This document shows positions 1-6,804 of a stretch of 17,795 nucleotides of DNA, piece after piece. The position numbers and the translations under genes were made by a program. The stretch's first letter is position 1, and each line of letters begins with the position of its first letter. Under the pieces are notes generated by a model. The model was not told the origin of the DNA. It did not search any database and worked only from the letters and a program-made list of their open reading frames with translations. Source of the stretch: an uncultured Verrucomicrobiales bacterium (GTDB lineage: Bacteria > Verrucomicrobiota > Verrucomicrobiia > Verrucomicrobiales > Akkermansiaceae). Location of the stretch: assembly GCA_937916135.1 (NCBI GenBank), contig CALFTQ010000081.1, positions 1-17,795 of the forward strand, given 5' to 3'.

Positions 1-29
1 GGTCGCGGGTTCGAGCCCCGTCCGCTTCG
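1..29 (+). tRNA. tRNA, 3' end only (cut by window edge)
   Basis: A T-arm is visible: stem GCGGG (5-9), loop TTCGAGC (10-16) and stem CCCGT (17-21), with one G-T pair. It is followed by the 3' acceptor strand CCGCTTC (22-28) and a G discriminator (29). CCA is not encoded. The anticodon lies outside the window, so the amino acid cannot be named. A strong terminator follows within five bases, so this is the last gene of its transcript. Confidence 0.8.
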
Positions 30-33
30 TTTT

Positions 34-76
34 ACACGAAAAAAGGCACACCTTCCCGGTGTGCCTTTTTTCGTGT
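34..76. terminator. Bidirectional intrinsic terminator after the tRNA
   Basis: A perfect 19-bp inverted repeat (34-52 and 58-76) has a 5-base TTCCC loop. The stem has a GC-rich core (GGCACACC/GGTGTGCC) flanked by A6 and T6, so each strand reads as a hairpin followed by a U-tract. It ends the tRNA transcript and could also stop transcription from the right. Confidence 0.9.
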
Positions 77-102
77 AACTGTGCATCGGGTGCTCAAGCT
101 TC

Positions 103-139
103 AAAAAAAGCTCCCTGTTGCGTTTGGGCAACAGGGAGC
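103..139 (-). terminator. Intrinsic terminator of the acidic-tailed lipoprotein gene
   Basis: The 12-bp perfect stem GCTCCCTGTTGC (110-121) / GCAACAGGGAGC (128-139) has a 6-base loop. On the minus strand it is followed by seven T (plus-strand A 103-109). It lies 38 bases past the stop codon of the minus-strand lipoprotein gene. Confidence 0.9.
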
Positions 140-176
140 AGCAAAGTTCAGCAGAGGGTTTTGGCGGGAGGGGGCT

Positions 177-1016
177 TTACTCTTCTTCCTCCTCGGACTC
201 TTCTTCGTCCTCGGTCACTTCCTCTTCGTCCTCGGAAGCTTCTTCGTCGGAGGATTCCTCCTCATCAGAGGTATCTTCTTCTTCGTCTCCGGTCGCTTCC
301 TCTTCATCTTCGGAAGCTTCTTCGTCGGTGGATTCTTCGCTGGCAGCCGCCTCAGTGTCACCGGCAGCGGCGCGGGCCTTCATTTCCTCTTCGCGGGCTT
401 TCTTGGCGGCCTCGGCGGCGGCGCGTTCGGCCTCGAGCTCCTGCAGCGTCTTGGGTTTGGAAATAAGGTACTTCTCATCAACCAGGCCAGAGGCCTTGCG
501 GGCGTTGATGCGGTATTCATCGTAACCGGCCTCGGCGAGATAGGTCATGATGGCATCGGACAGGGCGCGGCGCTGGCTGGTGTCGCAGACATACATCTTG
601 TATGCGCCGATGTAGGGGAGATCCCAGGCGGCCACGCCGTCGCGGGGAATAAGCACGCCCACAAGATTGGCTTTGCCATCTGTGCAGATACCCCAGACGC
701 GCTGGCGACCATTCGGAGCAGTGAGGGCCACGTAGTACTGGGGGTAGGCGTAGGTGAAGTTCTTGACCGTGGAGGAGCGGAGCCACATATCCAGAGCGCG
801 GGCTACGTTGTCAGGCATGGGGCCGGCCTCGGTGCAGAGACGATGCTTGGGAGAGGAAGCATCATTGTAGCTGAAAATGGTTACGTTCGTACCCTCCCGC
901 AGCTGGGCGGCGCGCTCAGCAGAAGGAGACGTGGTGGAGCAGGAGCTGACCAGAGCAGCAGCAGCGGCGATGCCGCAGGTCAAGGCAATACGTTTGAAGA
1001 GATGGAAATGTTTCAT
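177..1016 (-). CDS. Lipoprotein with an extreme acidic C-terminal tail, function unknown
   Basis: 279 residues, family not recognised. The N-terminus is a lipoprotein signal: basic MKHFHLFKR, a hydrophobic stretch, then lipobox V-S-S-C with the lipidated cysteine at 26, so the protein should be membrane-anchored outside the cytoplasm. Residues ~35-185 look globular, with Cys at 61, 111 and 144. Residues ~190-218 are an Ala/Glu/Lys helix (LQELEAERAAAEAAKK). Residues 226-279 are almost only Glu, Asp, Ser and Thr. Two near-identical 12-residue units (229-240, 255-266) match 34/37-bp DNA repeats at 221-257 and 299-335. The start is well supported: GAGGAG lies upstream on the minus strand (1029-1034), and a promoter-like TTGTCT-18-TAGAAT lies beyond it. 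It is divergent from the next gene. The tail might bind cations or basic partners (inference). Confidence 0.85.
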   Translation of the reverse strand: MKHFHLFKRIALTCGIAAAAALVSSCSTTSPSAERAAQLREGTNVTIFSYNDASSPKHRLCTEAGPMPDNVARALDMWLRSSTVKNFTYAYPQYYVALTAPNGRQRVWGICTDGKANLVGVLIPRDGVAAWDLPYIGAYKMYVCDTSQRRALSDAIMTYLAEAGYDEYRINARKASGLVDEKYLISKPKTLQELEAERAAAEAAKKAREEEMKARAAAGDTEAAASEESTDEEASEDEEEATGDEEEDTSDEEESSDEEASEDEEEVTEDEEESEEEEE

Positions 1017-1034
1017 GTCGTTTCGTTGCTCCTC

Positions 1035-1064
1035 ATTCTAGCCAATCTTCAAGGGGAAAGACAA
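1035..1064 (-). promoter_or_regulatory. Sigma70-type promoter for the acidic-tailed lipoprotein gene
   Basis: Read on the minus strand: -35 TTGTCT (plus 1059-1064), 18-base spacer, -10 TAGAAT (plus 1035-1040). Expected transcription start is near 1028, about 12 bases before the ATG, at the edge of the GAGGAG ribosome site. Confidence 0.55.
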
Positions 1065-1081
1065 GCAAAAATTTACAAATT

Positions 1082-1107
1082 CTGCAAAAAAATCATTTTT
1101 TTTGCAG
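1082..1107. repeat. A/T-rich perfect inverted repeat between divergent promoters
   Basis: CTGCAAAAAAA (1082-1092) and TTTTTTTGCAG (1097-1107) form an 11-bp perfect palindrome around a 4-base TCAT spacer. It sits midway between the putative promoters of two divergent lipoprotein genes. It could be an operator, a bent or UP-like element, or a weak bidirectional terminator; the sequence does not decide. Confidence 0.6.
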
Positions 1108-1155
1108 AGGCGGTGCAAAATGGGGTATTTTTAAGGCAGCGGGAGTAGAATGAGC

Positions 1156-1184
1156 TTGACGCTGCGTCCTTCAAAGTGCAGAAT
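1156..1184 (+). promoter_or_regulatory. Sigma70-type promoter for the TPR-like lipoprotein gene
   Basis: TTGACG (1156-1161), 17-base spacer, CAGAAT (1179-1184). The predicted transcription start (~1191) falls about three bases before the ATG at 1194, implying an essentially leaderless mRNA. An alternative TTGCAG/TATTTT pair lies upstream at about 1102-1130. Confidence 0.45.
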
Positions 1185-1193
1185 AGCGAGAGT

Positions 1194-2429
1194 ATGATAT
1201 CGCCTGACCGTTTTCGCACTTCCAGCAGCCGTTACGCCGCCATCCTGGGCATAGCATCAGCGTTTTGCCTGAGCTCTTGCGGAGATAAAGAAGCAGAGGC
1301 CGCCGAGCCGGTGGAGCCGCCTGCAGCGCCCGCAGCAGAAGCTCCTGCGGCTCCGGCGGCTCCGGAGCCCCCGCCTGCCCCGGTGGTTGAAAACAAGCTG
1401 GAGGAGACACGCCAGGCGCTTTTCGAGTACGCCGTGTACACGCTGGCCTCCAAAGTGGGCAGCCCGGAGCGTTTTCCGGAGCTCAACACCATGGTGCGCG
1501 ATATGCTGGAACTGCAGCACAAATATTATGCTGAGCTGCAGAAGGGCGAACCTTGTATAGAGCGGGCCCGCCTGGCTTTGCAGATAGCCAGCACCACGCG
1601 CGAACTGGGTGCATACACCAAAGCCATGGCTGAGTACGAAAATGCGCAGAAGGAAATAGAGGCATTGCCGGAGGAGCTGAAGAATTCTGCTGAGGCTCAG
1701 CGTATGCTCAGCAGTTGCCTGAATGGCAGCGGCCAGTGTCTGCTGACCCAGAATAAAGCAAATGAGGCGCTGGCCCGGTATGAAGCGGCCTTGGTCACAG
1801 ATGAGGCACAGTACCAGAAGGTTGCCCCTGCGGAGGGCGAAGAGTTGCCGGAGGGTGAAGTAGCCCCGGCTCTTTCCCGTGCAGCCACGGACCTGCTGGA
1901 TTCCTACCGCTGCCTGGGTGACTGCCAGCGCGCAGTGGATGACCCCGAGGAAGCGCTGGCCACATACACGAAAGGCCATGAGCTTGCTCAGCGGCTCAAG
2001 CGCCTTTCCGCAGAAATGTCTATCGCGTATGTCAAGCTGCTCACCTCTCTGGGGAATCTGGATAATTCTCTGGGCAAGCCCAAGGAGGCCATGGGCGCCT
2101 GGGTCATGGCCGCCAAAATCTGCCAGAGCCTGAATGCCAGCAGCCCGAAACTGGAGGTGAAGGCCGAGACCAAGCGCTGTTTTGATGCGCTGCTTCCCGC
2201 CATTCAGTCCGTGGGGCAGAAACTGCAGTCTGAGCAGGAAGAAGCGCAAAAGAGAGCAGCTGAGGAAAAAGCAGCTGCTGAAAAGGCAGCCCAGGAAGCA
2301 GCCGAGGCAGAAAAGGCTGCTGCTGAGCGCCTGGCTGCTGAGCAGAAAGCTGCCGAGGAGAAAGCCGCTGCCGAAAAAGCCGCCCAGGAGGCCGCCAATA
2401 AGCGCGTGCGCAACCGCCGCCGCCGCTGA
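1194..2429 (+). CDS. TPR-like lipoprotein with Ala/Glu/Lys coiled-coil tail
   Basis: 411 residues from ATG 1194. I prefer this start to the in-frame GTG at 1176, which lies inside the putative promoter; neither has a clear Shine-Dalgarno. A lipoprotein signal ends in L-S-S-C with the lipid cysteine at residue 29. Residues ~34-65 are an Ala/Pro/Glu linker that could span periplasm or peptidoglycan. Residues ~124-315 are helical with tetratricopeptide-like spacing (ANEALARYEAAL, PEEALATYTKGHELA, KPKEAMGAWVMAA), so it probably binds other proteins. Residues ~345-403 are a TolA-like coiled coil with the unit AEEKAAAEKAAQEA present twice (356-369 and 387-400). The end is strongly basic (RVRNRRRR). 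nspC starts 29 bases downstream, so co-transcription is possible. Specific function unknown; the TPR call rests on pattern only. Confidence 0.85.
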   Translation: MISPDRFRTSSSRYAAILGIASAFCLSSCGDKEAEAAEPVEPPAAPAAEAPAAPAAPEPPPAPVVENKLEETRQALFEYAVYTLASKVGSPERFPELNTMVRDMLELQHKYYAELQKGEPCIERARLALQIASTTRELGAYTKAMAEYENAQKEIEALPEELKNSAEAQRMLSSCLNGSGQCLLTQNKANEALARYEAALVTDEAQYQKVAPAEGEELPEGEVAPALSRAATDLLDSYRCLGDCQRAVDDPEEALATYTKGHELAQRLKRLSAEMSIAYVKLLTSLGNLDNSLGKPKEAMGAWVMAAKICQSLNASSPKLEVKAETKRCFDALLPAIQSVGQKLQSEQEEAQKRAAEEKAAAEKAAQEAAEAEKAAAERLAAEQKAAEEKAAAEKAAQEAANKRVRNRRRR

Positions 2430-2458
2430 GTTGTTTACCTCTGCCCACCCTCCACGCA

Positions 2459-3649
2459 GTGGCACAGTTTCAGATTTCACTACCCGCGCTGGAGCGCAAT
2501 GCCCGCCTTCTGCAAGAAGTGGCCTGCGCCTCCGGCGCGCACATGCTGGTGGCACTCAAAGCGTTTTCCACCGTTGCCGGGCTTGAGGTGCTGAGGCCGC
2601 ATTCTGCGGGCTGCTGTGCCTCCGGGCTATATGAAGCGCGGCTGGGTGCGAGCCACCTGGGCGGGCATGTAGCGGTGTATTCCCCCGCCTACCGAGAGGC
2701 CGAACTGGCCGAGCTGCTGGAGTTTGCCCACCATATTGATTTCAACAGCGTGCCGCAGTGGCAGCGCTGGCGGGCTACATGTCTGGCCCACCCGCGGGTG
2801 CAGAGCGGTGAATTGCAGCTGGGGCTGCGCGTCAATCCGTGTTTCTCCACAGGCCACACGGCCATATACGACCCCTGCGTGCCGGGCTCCCGCCTGGGTA
2901 TACCTGCCGACCAGCTGGCGGGAGTGGAGCTTGCCGGCATCTCCGGCTTGCATTTCCACACCCTCTGCGAACAGGGCGCTCAGGAACTCATCGATACTTT
3001 CCGGGCGTTTGAAAAGCAATTCGGCAGCCTTCTAGCGTCTCCTCAGATCCGTTACCTCAACCTCGGCGGCGGACACTGGATTACCAAGCCGGAGTACGAC
3101 CGTGCAGCCCTTATCGGCCTTTTGCTCGAAATCCGCGAAATGTACCATGTGGAGGTTTATCTGGAACCGGGGGAAGCCTGGGCCATTCACACCGGGGTGC
3201 TGCGCGCCCGCGTGCTGGATGTTTTCGAATCAATGGGTTACCAGCACGCCATCCTGGATGTGAGCGCCAGCGCCCACATGCCGGATGTGCTGGAAATGCC
3301 CTACCGCCCGGAGGTCTACACCGTGGTGCCCGGCGGCACCGGCACACCGGCTCTGGCTCTGCCCGGTGAGTCGTATGCCGCGGCCGGGGCCCCTGGCGAA
3401 AAGGCGCACACATACCGCCTGGGGGCGCCCACATGCCTGGCTGGTGATGTCATCGGCGATTATTCTTTCGACCGCCCCTTGCGGGTGGATGACACGATCA
3501 TCCTGGACGACATGAGCCACTACACCATGGTCAAAACCACCCATTTCAACGGTGTGCCCCACCCGGATATTGCGGTGGTGCGGGCCGATGGCTCCGTGCA
3601 GGTGGTGCGGCCCTTCTCTTATGCCGATTTTGAATCCCGCCTGGCTTGA
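2459..3649 (+). CDS. nspC: Carboxynorspermidine/carboxyspermidine decarboxylase
   Basis: PLP-dependent, alanine-racemase-fold (type III) decarboxylase that removes CO2 from carboxy(nor)spermidine, the last step of the alternative polyamine pathway in the cytoplasm. Visible motifs: PLP lysine in LVALKAFS (K34), GLHFHTLCEQ (164-172), phosphate-binding NLGGGHWITK (201-210), EPGE (236-239), ILDVSASAHMPD (265-276) and active-site cysteine in APTCLAGD (C326). The 396-residue length fits the family. The GTG start at 2459 has no Shine-Dalgarno and leaves the N-terminus a few residues shorter than relatives such as the Vibrio enzyme (the FMIN-like strand begins almost at once), so the true start is uncertain. 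The partner carboxynorspermidine dehydrogenase is not in this window. It lies close behind the TPR-like lipoprotein gene and may share its promoter. Confidence 0.93.
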   Translation: MAQFQISLPALERNARLLQEVACASGAHMLVALKAFSTVAGLEVLRPHSAGCCASGLYEARLGASHLGGHVAVYSPAYREAELAELLEFAHHIDFNSVPQWQRWRATCLAHPRVQSGELQLGLRVNPCFSTGHTAIYDPCVPGSRLGIPADQLAGVELAGISGLHFHTLCEQGAQELIDTFRAFEKQFGSLLASPQIRYLNLGGGHWITKPEYDRAALIGLLLEIREMYHVEVYLEPGEAWAIHTGVLRARVLDVFESMGYQHAILDVSASAHMPDVLEMPYRPEVYTVVPGGTGTPALALPGESYAAAGAPGEKAHTYRLGAPTCLAGDVIGDYSFDRPLRVDDTIILDDMSHYTMVKTTHFNGVPHPDIAVVRADGSVQVVRPFSYADFESRLA

Positions 3650-3751
3650 GGCCCCCACCGCCGGCAGGTGAACTGATTTTATTAACCTTTTCTCTGAAAA
3701 GCAGCACGGGAAGCCGGGCTGGCTGCGTTCTGCACTTTTTTGGGGGGGGGC

Positions 3752-5185
3752 TCAGCGAAGCACGTGGTGATACACGTTGTCATTTCCGCGTTCGTAGAGC
3801 TCCTCCTGAGAGCCGTTCCAGCGGATGATGAGTTGCTTGTGGTCAAACTTCACCACCTTGGCCCAGCCCTTGTGGGGGGGAGTTTGCATCAGCACATGAT
3901 TATCCATGGAGATGCGGGGATGGTATACCTGTTCCCCCTTCTGCATCTCTACACTCACGTAGGAAAGTGGTTTTTCCTCATTCATCACATCGCGCCACCA
4001 GAGCTGGAGCCAGTTGTCTTCAGACTTTTCGTGCGTGCTCTTATCCGGGTCCAGCAGCTGGCGGGCTACCAGTTCATCATTAATCTTACGGTAAGAGCCA
4101 TCCTCCAGGCGCTTGAAAGTGTCCACGCTGCCGTTCTCCCAGCGCACATGCAACTTCACGCCGGTATAGCCCAGCACCCAGGCGGCCTGGTTATCATCCC
4201 CCATTTTGACCAGCACCATCTCATCCTCCGAGAAACGCGCCTTGCAATCCATGCTTTCGTTTACCAGGCGCACCGTTTTGTAGGTGAGGGGCGGGTCATC
4301 ACCAGAAATCCAATCGATAAACCGGTCGCTCCATCCATAATCCTCCCTGTCTACCGCCTTGCGGCTGCGCAGGCGGGCAGCCACGCGGCGGGCCTTTCGG
4401 GGCATGGCCTCTCCGCTGCGCTTCACCATGGCCGTTTGCTTGTATGTGCCATCTGCCTGGCGCAGGAAGCGCTCCTCTGCAAAAGCGTCCCACTTTACCA
4501 CGAGTTCGCGTTCGTTCAGCTCCAGCACAGTGGCCACTCCCCGGTTCAGATGCAAGGCCAGCAGCACGCGGTGCTCCTTATTCACACGCACCGGCGAGGT
4601 CCATTGCGGATGCTCCGCTTTGAATTCCACATAATCGCACGTTCCTTTCCTCAGCATGCGCACACACTCATCGCGCGAACCTGGTCGGGATGCAATGACC
4701 GACTTTGTTTCAGACTGTTGCTGCTGCACTTGCGGAGCAGGGGCGGGCGCTTCCTCTTTTTTTACAGCACTGCCTGGGGTGGCCTTCTTTGGTGAATCGG
4801 CCTGCGGAGCCTGGCGCGTGGGCTCATCATCGCTGAAAAAGTCCTCCGCATCTTCTGCGGTTACCGTGCCTGAAGCATCGTCATCAGCGTCCCAGGAATC
4901 CCATGAATCGTCATCATTCTCCTCCTCCTCCTCAACGTTCTTCTTTTTTGATGACTTCTTCTTCTTTTTGACAACGGGTTCCACCTCATCATTATTCCAG
5001 GTGGATTCATCCCAGTAATCATCGTCGTCGTCCAGCTTCTTTTTGAACTTCTTTTTCTTCTTCGTTTTCTTTACCTCTTGCGCACTGTCTTCATAATCAG
5101 AATCATAAGCAGACGCAGGAGCTGCGGCCAACAGCCCCCATGCCAGTAAAAGTGCAAGGAAACGCCTGGAAAGAGAGAGTATCAT
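3752..5185 (-). CDS. Exported protein with charged linker and three ~66-residue repeats, unknown
   Basis: 477 residues, family not recognised. A signal peptide (SRR, Leu/Ala-rich core, PASA before YDS) ends near residue 26. Residues ~38-120 are extreme low complexity: Lys runs alternate with Asp/Glu runs and Trp (DDDDDYWDE, EEEEENDDDSWDSWD). Residues 121-165 are a Pro/Ala/Gln linker. Three related repeats follow at about 185-252, 302-368 and 408-476. Shared pattern: hydrophobic 'VL', ~9 residues, A-x-V, then L-x-V-x-W, an acidic/aromatic strand and D/N-x-x-Y (ELVVKWDAF..DGTY; KLHVRWENG..DGSY; QLIIRWNGS..DNVY). Repeats 2 and 3 are each preceded by a Trp-rich segment and P-L-[TS]-Y. This suggests tandem small beta-barrels (SH3/Tudor-like), but that is inference. 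The gene is divergent from aroC. TATAAG lies immediately upstream of the ATG. Confidence 0.85.
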   Translation of the reverse strand: MILSLSRRFLALLLAWGLLAAAPASAYDSDYEDSAQEVKKTKKKKKFKKKLDDDDDYWDESTWNNDEVEPVVKKKKKSSKKKNVEEEEENDDDSWDSWDADDDASGTVTAEDAEDFFSDDEPTRQAPQADSPKKATPGSAVKKEEAPAPAPQVQQQQSETKSVIASRPGSRDECVRMLRKGTCDYVEFKAEHPQWTSPVRVNKEHRVLLALHLNRGVATVLELNERELVVKWDAFAEERFLRQADGTYKQTAMVKRSGEAMPRKARRVAARLRSRKAVDREDYGWSDRFIDWISGDDPPLTYKTVRLVNESMDCKARFSEDEMVLVKMGDDNQAAWVLGYTGVKLHVRWENGSVDTFKRLEDGSYRKINDELVARQLLDPDKSTHEKSEDNWLQLWWRDVMNEEKPLSYVSVEMQKGEQVYHPRISMDNHVLMQTPPHKGWAKVVKFDHKQLIIRWNGSQEELYERGNDNVYHHVLR

Positions 5186-5390
5186 ACGCCTTATAAGCTA
5201 CCATTTCGCTCCCCTTGAAGCAAGCAAAAAGAATACACGCGAGATGGCGCTGCCACGACATGTGTTCCAAGGATTTTGTGAGAAAATGAAACATCAGCAG
5301 CATTCAGGAAGAAGCCTCATTTTGCGGACTGCGGACGCAAACTCAGGGAGACATGTGGGCGGCAGAGATGTCTGCACCCCTAATGAAGTC

Positions 5391-5419
5391 TTGCAATCCG
5401 TAGAGCCTTCGGGTATCAT
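5391..5419 (+). promoter_or_regulatory. Sigma70-type promoter for aroC
   Basis: TTGCAA (5391-5396), 17-base spacer, TATCAT (5414-5419). Predicted transcription start is near 5426, giving a leader of only about 11 bases, which matches the absence of a Shine-Dalgarno before the aroC ATG. Confidence 0.55.
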
Positions 5420-5436
5420 CTCCGGCAGTTAAGCAT

Positions 5437-6522
5437 ATGTCCAGTTCTTTCGGTTCCGTTTTCAAAATTAGCACCTGGGGCGAATCTCATGGCGTAGGAG
5501 TGGGGGTTGTTATTGATGGTTGCCCCGCCCGTGTCCCCCTCACCTGCGAAATGATACAGGCCGAGCTGGATCGGCGCCGACCCGGGCAGAGCGATATTGT
5601 CACCCCTCGCAACGAGGCCGATGCCGTAGAAATCCTCTCCGGTGTGCTGGATGGGCTTACCCTCGGTACCCCCATTGCGCTTTCAGTGCGCAATAAGGAT
5701 CACCGCTCTACTGCATATGATGAGATGCAGCACACATACCGCCCCTCCCACGCAGATTACTGCTATGATGCCAAATACGGAATCCGCGCCTGGGCTGGTG
5801 GCGGCCGTGCCAGCGCGCGTGAAACCATAGGCCGCGTGGCAGCCGGTGCAGTAGCCCGCGCCGTGCTTCGGGCTCTCTGCCCGCAGGTAGAGGTGATCGC
5901 CTGGGTGCAGCAGGTGCACACCATCATCTGCCCGACCCCCGCTGCAGAAGTCTGCTCCGCCACCGTGGAGGGCAACATTGTGCGCACCGCTGACCCGGCT
6001 GTGGCAGAAGAAATGGCCGCAGCCATCCGCGCTGCCCGCAGCGCCGGTGATTCCCTGGGCGGTATCATCGCCTGCACCGTGCGCAACTGCCCAGTGGGGC
6101 TCGGTGACCCCGTCTTTGATAAGCTGGAGGCCACCCTCGGCCATGCCATGCTCAGCATTCCTGCCTGCAAGGGCTTTGAGATTGGCAGCGGATTCTCCGC
6201 TCCGCAATTCAAAGGCAGCCGGCACAACGACCCCTTCTACATGGATGGCAACCGCGTGCGCACCCGCACGAACAACTCAGGTGGTATCCAGGGCGGTATC
6301 TCCAACGGGGAGGATATCAACATGCGCCTCGCCTTCAAGCCCACCGCCACCCTCATGACTGAGCAGGAGACAGTGAACGATGCTCACCAGCCCGCTACCC
6401 TCCGCGGCAAAGGCCGGCACGATGCCTGCGTCCTCCCCCGTGCTGTTCCCATCGTGGAGGCTATGGCGTGGCTCGTTCTCTGCGACCACGTCCTCCGCCA
6501 GAAAACGGCCACAATATCATAA
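5437..6522 (+). CDS. aroC: Chorismate synthase
   Basis: Converts 5-enolpyruvylshikimate-3-phosphate to chorismate, the last shared step toward aromatic amino acids and folate; needs reduced FMN; cytoplasmic. The 361-residue length is typical. All family signatures are present: WGESHG (14-19) with catalytic His18 and the following VIDGCPAR, GGGRASARETIGRVAAGA (121-138), the flavin-binding N-N-S-G-G-I-Q-G-G segment, and near the C-terminus RHDACVLPRAVPIVEAM, which carries R-x-D-x5-R and the conserved Glu. The ATG start gives the canonical SSFG beginning. It is monocistronic by appearance: own promoter upstream, terminator 24 bases after the stop, no other shikimate gene nearby. Confidence 0.97.
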   Translation: MSSSFGSVFKISTWGESHGVGVGVVIDGCPARVPLTCEMIQAELDRRRPGQSDIVTPRNEADAVEILSGVLDGLTLGTPIALSVRNKDHRSTAYDEMQHTYRPSHADYCYDAKYGIRAWAGGGRASARETIGRVAAGAVARAVLRALCPQVEVIAWVQQVHTIICPTPAAEVCSATVEGNIVRTADPAVAEEMAAAIRAARSAGDSLGGIIACTVRNCPVGLGDPVFDKLEATLGHAMLSIPACKGFEIGSGFSAPQFKGSRHNDPFYMDGNRVRTRTNNSGGIQGGISNGEDINMRLAFKPTATLMTEQETVNDAHQPATLRGKGRHDACVLPRAVPIVEAMAWLVLCDHVLRQKTATIS

Positions 6523-6542
6523 AAGTTCATTTCGGTAATTGT

Positions 6543-6586
6543 AAAAAAATCTCCCGACTGTATCATTATCAACAGTCGGGAGATTT
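6543..6586. terminator. Shared terminator between aroC and tRNA-Gln
   Basis: The 15-bp perfect stem AAATCTCCCGACTGT (6547-6561) / ACAGTCGGGAGATTT (6572-6586) has a 10-base loop. The A-run 6543-6549 gives a strong U-tract for the minus-strand tRNA. On the plus strand the tail (TTTGCTTTG) is weaker but can end aroC. Confidence 0.85.
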
Positions 6587-6593
6587 GCTTTGC

Positions 6594-6664
6594 TAGTCTC
6601 GCCAGGACTCGAACCTAGTCAGAGGGAATCAAAATCCCTAGTGCTACCATTACACCACGAGACC
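6594..6664 (-). tRNA. tRNA-Gln (anticodon UUG)
   Basis: 71 bases folding as a complete cloverleaf on the minus strand. The acceptor is GGTCTCG with CGAGACT (first pair G-T) and discriminator A. The D-arm is GTG-TAATGGTAG-CAC. The anticodon stem is AGGGA/TCCCT around loop TTTTGAT, giving anticodon TTG (plus 6630-6632) for CAA. The T-arm is CTAGG-TTCGAGT-CCTGG. CCA is not encoded. The weak first pair is typical of glutamine tRNAs. Confidence 0.93.
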
Positions 6665-6763
6665 ACGCATATGGTGCAACCAGCGTGGGTTGCGGCAATC
6701 TTTTACCACAGGCGCGGGGCGGTGGCAAGCCTAAAATATGTAATATCTGCACACAGATTGCAC

Positions 6764-6792
6764 TTGCGCGGGTGAAGCGGGTGGGCTAGAAT
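6764..6792 (+). promoter_or_regulatory. Sigma70-type promoter for prfA-prmC
   Basis: TTGCGC (6764-6769), 17-base spacer, TAGAAT (6787-6792). Predicted start near 6799 leaves about 6 bases before the prfA ATG at 6805. Confidence 0.5.
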
Positions 6793-6804
6793 GGGCGGGT
6801 ACGT

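Noticed and set aside
81..1148. Long plus-strand open frame (355 codons) opposite the acidic lipoprotein
   Set aside because: It is the mirror of the lipoprotein gene. Its Phe/Leu/Gly-rich text comes from the reverse of the Glu/Asp/Ser repeats, and the minus-strand gene has a lipobox, ribosome site and promoter.
1257..2555. Minus-strand open frame of 432 codons opposite the TPR-like lipoprotein
   Set aside because: Composition follows from the antisense of Ala/Glu/Lys-rich codons; it has no signal, motif or ribosome site, and it overlaps a clearly real lipoprotein gene and the start of nspC.
5103..5303. Small minus-strand frame with GGGGAG before an internal ATG, upstream of the three-repeat protein
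   Set aside because: The ribosome-site-like GGGGAG with ATG a few bases on could suggest a leader peptide, but the product has no recognisable features and overlaps the real gene; too weak to annotate.
5244..5432. Possible 62-residue gene just before aroC
   Set aside because: It has no ribosome site, no recognisable motif and overlaps the likely aroC promoter at 5391-5419.
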